Below, one piece after another: positions 60,601-64,000 of a stretch of 64,000 bases of DNA. Under the pieces are notes generated by a model that made no database searches, had not been told where the DNA came from, and worked only from the letters and a program-made list of their open reading frames with translations. Every line of letters begins with the position of its first letter. Within the stretch, counting starts at the first letter, position 1. Source of the stretch: Mercenaria mercenaria (lineage: Eukaryota; Mollusca; Bivalvia; Venerida; Veneridae); the NCBI RefSeq assembly GCF_021730395.1, contig NC_069373.1, positions 48,202,501 to 48,266,500 on the forward strand, given 5' to 3'. Made by a program: the position numbers and the translations under genes.

Positions 60601-61827
60601 ACCATTTGTCCTGGAGTTATAGCCCCTAAAATGACAAAATTTGCTGACTTTAGCATTGTAAACATGACATAGATCACATTTATCATTTGATTTTGACCAA
60701 ACTTGCATTGAAATTATACATCATTAAGATCTTGCTTTTTCCCTCGAAAAGTAGCCACATCATGCTATTTGTCTAAGAGTTATGACCCCTGAAATGGCAA
60801 AAATCGCAGATTTAATAACATGTATATGTGTAGTAACAACTCATGTTAGCGATAGTGGGCCATGACGACCCTCTTGTTGATTAGAGGGATACTTCCGGTC
60901 AGGTTAATATCTTGGTACTGGTTTGTTATCTGGCAATTAAACTTGGAAAGACTACCGTTATCATGACTGGCCTGGTCATAGTAGCATGGTACTACATGAA
61001 CATGTCACTTATAAATTTCCCATGATAATAAAAATTGAGCCAAGTCACGGGAAAATTGGCATTCGGACATTTTTGTGAATTTCTGGAAACTCTATATTAA
61101 GGCTGACCTGCCATTTATGCATCTGAATTAGGGTCAGGAAACTTCATATTCAGGTAGAATAAGCCTTCTCTTTGAAATAATACCGAACGATGTGAGCTAT
61201 GATCAGACTGCACGGATGCACAGGCTGATCTGGACCTACACTGGTTGCAAAGCCTCGAAGATTCCAGAAGATGATGCGGCTCAAATAATTTTATGACGTT
61301 TTTGACGTCGACGTCGACGACGACGACGCTAACTTGTGATGGTGCTTATGGCAGTAATTTAGTTATGTTACGATGATAACCAACTGACTGAACATTTGCA
61401 GTATAAATCTCAACATGATACATATGTGCTTCTCATGTCAACCCCCATGTTGGACAAACACATTCGTAACACATTTTACCTGTTACGAATGCGATCGCAT
61501 ACGTATGAAATCTGTTACAAATGCGATCTGTTACAAATGTGGTCCTACAGTGCTTTGTGAATTTGCGTTTCATCTTGTCCGCGAAACTTAGCAAATATAA
61601 AACCTCGTGAATATTACCATATTTACAGTACTCAAGATACATTAGCATTGCACTTTTTAGAAATAGTTACATGAATGATATTTAGATTGTTTAACCTCTG
61701 AACGCTGGTGATATTTTCCACACTCCTATGCCTCCAATGCTCAGCCACTGACCCAGAGCCAACTCCATAAAATACATCGGAATACCAGCGAATAACATCG
61801 TTAGTAAATATGGTAAAAGAAATGCAC
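48408..61827 (-). CDS. SLC6A1-like: SLC6 Na+/Cl--dependent neurotransmitter transporter, GABA-transporter-like (12 exons seen)
   Basis: Twelve minus-strand exons encode about 524 residues from TM2 to TM12. Family hallmarks are L-G-Q-W plus G-V-W-K at the end of TM2, N-I-F-Y-I-V-I in TM3 (the Tyr matches the substrate-contacting Tyr of GAT-1), two EL2 cysteines ([10 protein letters not shown]) with N-glycosylation sites N-E-S, N-I-T and N-V-S, the unwound TM6 [12 protein letters not shown], and TM8 L-G-L-D-S-Q with ion-site residues. TM6-TM8 are closest, from memory, to GABA transporters (the GAT/taurine/creatine branch). It would couple Na+ and Cl- gradients to uptake across the plasma membrane. 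Exon sizes and phases are typical of the family and all junctions are GT-AG. The N-terminus and TM1 lie beyond the window. Downstream of 48408 either a weak GTTCGT donor is used or the exon reads 21 more codons to a stop at 48342. Substrate is an inference. Confidence 0.9.
49075..49175 (-). CDS. SLC6A1-like: SLC6 exon: TM11 region
   Basis: 101 bases lie between CATTTAG and GTAATA. They encode [15 protein letters not shown] and [11 protein letters not shown]. Confidence 0.9.
50080..50367 (-). mobile_element. tRNA-derived SINE in SLC6 intron, 13-bp target duplication
   Basis: The copy is complete. On the minus strand it has CCTCCGTGGCCGAGTGGTTA (A box), GTGGGTTCGAGCCTCA (B box), a conserved body and the tail TTAAATCCAACAAAATAAAA. 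TGAAAGAATTCAA occurs at both ends (50067-50079 and 50368-50380). Confidence 0.88.
50560..50665. repeat. Short tandem repeat, ~35-50 bp units
   Basis: Three imperfect units of GAGTACTGCTCACTGAGTAG and TGTTCACATTACC lie in an SLC6 intron. Confidence 0.6.
51235..51420 (-). mobile_element. Strongly decayed SINE
   Basis: Residual similarity to 50080-50367 includes GGTATCTGGGTAGAACTACC, CTTCACATGAA and TGCCAAGGAGGC. Confidence 0.5.
51700..51802 (-). CDS. SLC6A1-like: SLC6 exon: TM10
   Basis: 103 bases encode [16 protein letters not shown] and [11 protein letters not shown]. The acceptor is TTTTACAG and the donor GTGAGC. Confidence 0.92.
51850..52135. other. Possible tRNA-related repeat in intron
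   Basis: On the minus strand a B-box-like GCGAGTTCGACACC lies downstream of TAGCTCGTCCGTAGAGCAC. It may be a tRNA-derived SINE, but no second copy or tail is visible here. Confidence 0.25.
52257..52388 (-). CDS. SLC6A1-like: SLC6 exon: TM9
   Basis: 132 bases encode [16 protein letters not shown] to G-L-S-C-V-T-E. The acceptor is TTTTTTCAG and the donor GTATGT. F-V-T-M-E-G-F continues the TM8 ion-site segment. Confidence 0.93.
52910..53520 (-). mobile_element. LINE 3' fragment (CR1/L2-like) in SLC6 intron
   Basis: Decayed coding pieces on the minus strand read [14 protein letters not shown] and L-D-K-L-Q-H-V-Q. Near 52933-53118 they read [13 protein letters not shown]. These match the C-terminal reverse-transcriptase region also seen at 13241-14140. 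There are several frame breaks. Confidence 0.65.
53744..53856 (-). CDS. SLC6A1-like: SLC6 exon: TM8
   Basis: 113 bases encode [12 protein letters not shown] and [19 protein letters not shown]. The Asp-Ser pair corresponds to sodium- and substrate-site residues in the family. The donor is GTAGGT. Confidence 0.93.
54016..54360. mobile_element. MITE with ACCGGT-type inverted ends
   Basis: The left end is TGTTCAACCGGTAACGCGG. The right end is the complement of TGTTCTACCGGTGGCGTAAA, and both continue with CGGATTTGCGG-like sequence. It is non-coding and ends about 75 bp from the TM7 exon. The target duplication is unclear. Confidence 0.55.
54435..54559 (-). CDS. SLC6A1-like: SLC6 exon: TM7
   Basis: 125 bases complete a Lys codon and encode [28 protein letters not shown]. 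The acceptor is ATATTTCAG and the donor GTTTGT. N-S-C-T-S-x-F-A-G-F is the family signature of TM7. The overlapping plus-strand frame is only its shadow. Confidence 0.93.
54662..54692. repeat. Poly(C) tract, 31 bases
   Basis: This is an uninterrupted C-run in the SLC6 intron upstream of the TM7 exon. It is likely unstable or hard to sequence. Confidence 0.9.
55005..55140 (-). mobile_element. Decayed SINE
   Basis: Residual similarity to the SINE family includes GGTGGAAGAAGACCC, CAGTTACCTGGGTATACAAC and CGACCTTCAGCAAGCCAGG. Confidence 0.45.
55354..55457 (-). CDS. SLC6A1-like: SLC6 exon: TM6
   Basis: 104 bases encode [34 protein letters not shown]. The Ser of F-F-S-Y-G matches the chloride-site Ser of GAT-1. 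The acceptor is TATTTTAG and the donor GTCAGT. Confidence 0.95.
55745..56240 (-). repeat. Tandem array of TM5-exon 3' ends plus 5' splice sites
   Basis: On the minus strand about eight units of 56-63 bp repeat CTTACCTGATTTTGAGAAAA, ATTAAAAATTCTAGT, then GTAAGTTTTATTTTA and a short intronic piece. The first part equals the end of the adjoining TM5 exon ([11 protein letters not shown]) and the second part its donor. GTAAGT survives in units with donors at about 56184, 55944 and 55773; others read GTACGT, GTAAGA or GTAGAT. Confidence 0.85.
56241..56375 (-). CDS. SLC6A1-like: SLC6 exon: TM5
   Basis: 135 bases encode [13 protein letters not shown] and [18 protein letters not shown] to K-N-S-S. 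The acceptor is CTTTCAG. The donor GTAAGT is the first of an array of similar sites. Confidence 0.94.
57127..57259 (-). CDS. SLC6A1-like: SLC6 exon: TM4
   Basis: 133 bases encode [18 protein letters not shown] and [17 protein letters not shown]. The acceptor is ATGATAG and the donor GTATAC. Confidence 0.94.
57778..57893 (-). CDS. SLC6A1-like: SLC6 exon: extracellular loop 2
   Basis: 116 bases encode [19 protein letters not shown] to S-S-P-V-R-E-F-W. It carries two N-glycosylation motifs. The donor is GTGAGT. Confidence 0.9.
57894..58759. other. SLC6 intron, nothing else recognised
   Basis: This is AT-rich intron. The open frame at 58457-58738 on the plus strand is hydrophobic but has no splice or family support. 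Confidence 0.4.
58760..58971 (-). CDS. SLC6A1-like: SLC6 exon: TM3 and start of extracellular loop 2
   Basis: 212 bases encode [23 protein letters not shown] and [14 protein letters not shown] to Y-T-F-E. The two Cys form the conserved loop disulfide of the family. The acceptor is CTATTTCAG and the donor GTAAAA. Confidence 0.95.
59025..59215. repeat. Dispersed palindromic repeat, reverse of 48100-48310
   Basis: It contains CAGATCATGATCAGACTGCA and GTGCAGGCTGATCATGATCT as a foldback. It lies in an SLC6 intron. Confidence 0.6.
59335..59485 (-). mobile_element. Decayed SINE
   Basis: Residual family sequence includes CAACTGGACGGCTTCCTCAC, TGCAGCTCGAACCCACTGCT and AGTCGGCGACCTTAAC. Confidence 0.55.
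60053..60880 (-). mobile_element. Pearl-like element nested in the 59.8-61.5 kb transposon
   Basis: On the plus strand it starts with the hairpin TAGCTCACTTGTACGAAGTG, then ATTGTGATCATCC and CGTCGTCCGTCGTCCG. It carries units with AAGATCTCGGTTCC, GGAGTTACGGCCCC and ACCAAACTTG. It ends AGTGGGCCATGACGACCCTCTTGTTG, the reverse of the ACAAGAG-type 5' end. Confidence 0.65.
61190..61255. repeat. Fragment of the dispersed palindromic repeat
   Basis: ATGATCAGACTGCACGGATG and CACAGGCTGATC resemble 59100-59150. Confidence 0.5.
61696..61827 (-). CDS. SLC6A1-like: SLC6 exon: TM2
   Basis: 132 bases encode (G)[27 protein letters not shown] and [12 protein letters not shown]. The acceptor is TATATTTCAG and the donor GTTAAA. 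The phase-1 boundary at the first Gly is the usual SLC6 exon border after TM1. The acceptor is the last of a long tandem series of near-identical sites. Confidence 0.95.
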
Positions 61828-64000
61828 CTGAAATATACCAGGAAGTAACATCGTTAACACATATGGCAAAAGAAATGCACCTGAAATATACCAGCAATTT
61901 ATATCGTTAGCAAATAAGGCAATAGACATGCCCCTGAAATATACCTATAAACTACACAGTCAGCAAATATGGCATTAGAAATGCCCCTGAAATGTACCAG
62001 CAAGTTATATCGCTAGCAAATAAGGCAATAGACATGCACCTGAAATATACCAGCAAATTATATCGTTAGCAAATAAGTTAATACACATGCACCTGAAATA
62101 TACCAGCAAACTACACCGTCATATGACGGTGAGGTTTGCTGGTAGTAAAACTACACCTGAAGTTTATAGGGAATCTACATACTGTATCAGACATGAATTG
62201 ATAATTAAATGCATCTAAAATAGACAAGTAAACAACATTGTAATCAGGCATGGTAAACAGAAATACATTGGAATATATATCTAAGCAACACCGTCAAAAA
62301 CGTACTTAAATATACTAACAAACGACTTCGTCGTCAAGTATTAAAATGCACAAAAAAAACACTGTTGTAAGGTGTATGGAAAATTCACCTGTAATACAGG
62401 CAAACATCATCGTCGCCTGGTATACGGAAAATGCACCTGTAAATACAAACAAACACAATTGCAGTCATGTGCAAGGGAATAAATGCATTTGCAAAACACA
62501 GGCAAGTACCATCGCTGTCAAGTGTATTGGAATAAATGCACTCGCAATATACAGGCAAACACTATCGCCGTCAGGTGTATTGGAATAAATGCACTTGCAA
62601 TATACAGGCAAATACCATCGCAGTCAGGTGTATTGAAATAAATGCACTTGCAATATACAGGCAAATACCATCGCTGTCAGGTGTATTGGAATAAATGCAC
62701 TTGCAATATACAGGCAAACGCTATCGCTGTCAGGTGCATTGGAATAAATGCACTTGTAATATACAGGCAAACACTATCGCCATCAGGTGTATTGAAATAA
62801 ATGCGCTTGCAATATACAGGCAAACAACATCGCTGATAGGTGTTCAGACAGGCGAATACTATCGCCACCAGGTGTACGAATAATGCACTCGCAAGGTACA
62901 AGCAAACACAATCGTTTTCAGATGTACGGAAGTGCATTAGTAAAATACAGTTAAACAAAATCATCCTTAGGTGTACGAAAAATGCACTTGTAATGAACAG
63001 ACAAATAACATCACCATCAGGTGAGCTGAAAATGCACTTGCAATATACAAGGAAACACAATCTTGCAATATACAAGGAAACACAATCGTCGTCAGGTGTA
63101 CGAAAATGCATTAGTAAAATGCCTTTAACAAATAAACAATAAACAAATCATCCTAAAATGTACAGAAAATATACTTACAATATACAAAAAAAAAATCATT
63201 TTCGTCACGTATTCGGGAAAATGCCTCTGAATCGTACAAGCAAAATATTTTCGACAGATGCACTGAAAAACATCCTGCCGTATAAGGCAGACAGCATCTT
63301 ACTCAGGTATACGGGAAATCTGCTTGCAAAATACAAGTACGCGATATACAAGCAAACCAAATCATCTTCCAGTAAAAAGAAAATTCCAACTGCAAATACA
63401 GACAAAAACGTCTTCTTCAGATGTGTTGAAAAATCCTCCTGCAATGTAAAGATATGCAATTAACAAGCAATCAACATCGTCGTCAGCCATAATAAGAATT
63501 CCACCTGTAAACCAAAACGCATACAATATCTTCGCCAAGTGTACGATAAAATTCACCTATAATATACATGCATTATAATATACAGGCATTATAATATACA
63601 GGCAAACAACACTGTTATGAGGCAACTGCAATGTACAGGAAAATAAAATCTTCGTCGGATATATGAAAAAGTATACACCCGTAATATACACGTCAACAGC
63701 ATCGTCGTCAGGTATATATGAAATACTCATGCATATACAGCCAGTATACAGGCATACACCATCGTCACAAGTTATATGGGAAACGCATATAGAATATAGA
63801 GGAAAAATCTTCTTCATATATATAGAAAAAATGCACCTACAATAGAAAGGCAAACAACATCGTCATCCGGGGTACAGAAATGCACATGAAATTTACCAGC
63901 AAGCAACATCGTGGAAAGGTATATGAAAAAAATAACGCATGTAATATACCAGTAAACAACATTGTCGTCAGGTATATGAAAAAACACATGTAATTTACCA
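61828..64000 (-). repeat. Tandem array of TM2-exon 3' splice sites plus exon starts
   Basis: On the minus strand about 40 units repeat GTGCATTTCTTTTGCCATAT, TAACGATGTT and CTGGTATATTTCAG. This is the start of the TM2 exon followed by its own acceptor. Near the exon the period is exactly 53 bp, with acceptor-like CAG at exon-start positions 61827 (real), 61880, 61933, 61986, 62039 and 62092. Farther out, units drift (TATATTGCAAGTGCATTTAT) but keep the period near 53-56 bp to the window edge. The first extra unit still translates as [15 protein letters not shown]. Confidence 0.9.

Larger units (their letters stand above)
59804..61549. mobile_element. TIR transposon in SLC6 intron, hosting a pearl-like element
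   Basis: TGTAGGACCACATTCGTAAC at the left is complementary to GTTACAAATGTGGTCCTACA at the right, and the match extends to about 37 bp. GTGCTT (or 8 bp, GTGCTTTG) flanks both sides. Subterminal AATGCGATCGCAT palindromes with GTTACGAATG/GTTACAAATG repeats occur at both ends (59820-60050 and 61450-61525). It is non-coding and interrupted by 60053-60880. Confidence 0.75.

Noticed and set aside
62346-63853. Many open frames on both strands at 62.3-63.9 kb
   Set aside because: They are translations of the 53-bp exon-edge array; their repeated C-I/Y-I-T-S-A motifs follow the unit.
61828-64000. CRISPR-like array
   Set aside because: The units are contiguous and diverge gradually, without unique spacers, and the DNA is eukaryotic.

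Overview
The window is metazoan nuclear DNA that is AT-rich, intron-rich and heavily loaded with repeats, and it is most likely from a bivalve mollusc. The reasons are: a multi-exon SLC6 transporter with GT-AG introns; many 'pearl'-like elements with ~150-180 bp tandem cores, an (ACGG)n microsatellite and a 3' hairpin, a type described from clams, oysters and mussels; tRNA-derived SINEs; and decayed non-LTR retrotransposons. The species cannot be named from the sequence. I saw no rRNA, CRISPR array or virus-like element.

Layout. (1) 0.6-24 kb is mostly nested transposable elements: pearl-like elements at 0.6-5.1, 6.2-7.5, 12.2-15.2, 17.3-18.1 and 20.0-20.2 kb; two copies of one TA-targeting element at 5.3-8.0 and 10.15-10.94 kb; several hAT-like elements; and a truncated LINE at 13.0-14.4 kb. 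Three exon-like segments on the minus strand (20.5, 11.2 and 8.9 kb) have compatible phases and may belong to one unrecognised host gene. (2) 24.07-43.88 kb is a large imperfect inverted duplication, with arms 24.07-32.76 and 38.84-43.88 kb. Each arm carries one copy of an unrecognised three-exon gene, and the two copies are divergently placed as mirror images. The protein has a Pro-rich start, a small Cys cluster, a 16-residue helical repeat (8 copies in the left gene, 2 in the right) and an acidic tail. The left arm also gained a LINE, SINEs, a CG-rich foldback element and a palindrome that the right arm lacks. The spacer holds more pearl-like DNA, a second LINE and a small MITE. A ~0.95 kb direct repeat (37.6-38.5 and 45.8-46.9 kb) brackets the right arm. 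(3) 48.4-64.0 kb (minus strand) holds twelve exons of an SLC6 GABA-transporter-like gene covering TM2 to TM12. TM1 and the N-terminus lie beyond the right edge, and the C-terminal tail is uncertain.

The most unusual signal is in the SLC6 gene. Two tandem arrays are built from copies of its own exon-intron junctions. About 2.2 kb of 53-bp-type units repeat the 3' splice site plus the start of the TM2 exon (61.83-64.0 kb and beyond). About 0.5 kb of 56-63 bp units repeat the end of the TM5 exon plus its 5' splice site (55.75-56.24 kb). Splice-site copies in both arrays still look usable.
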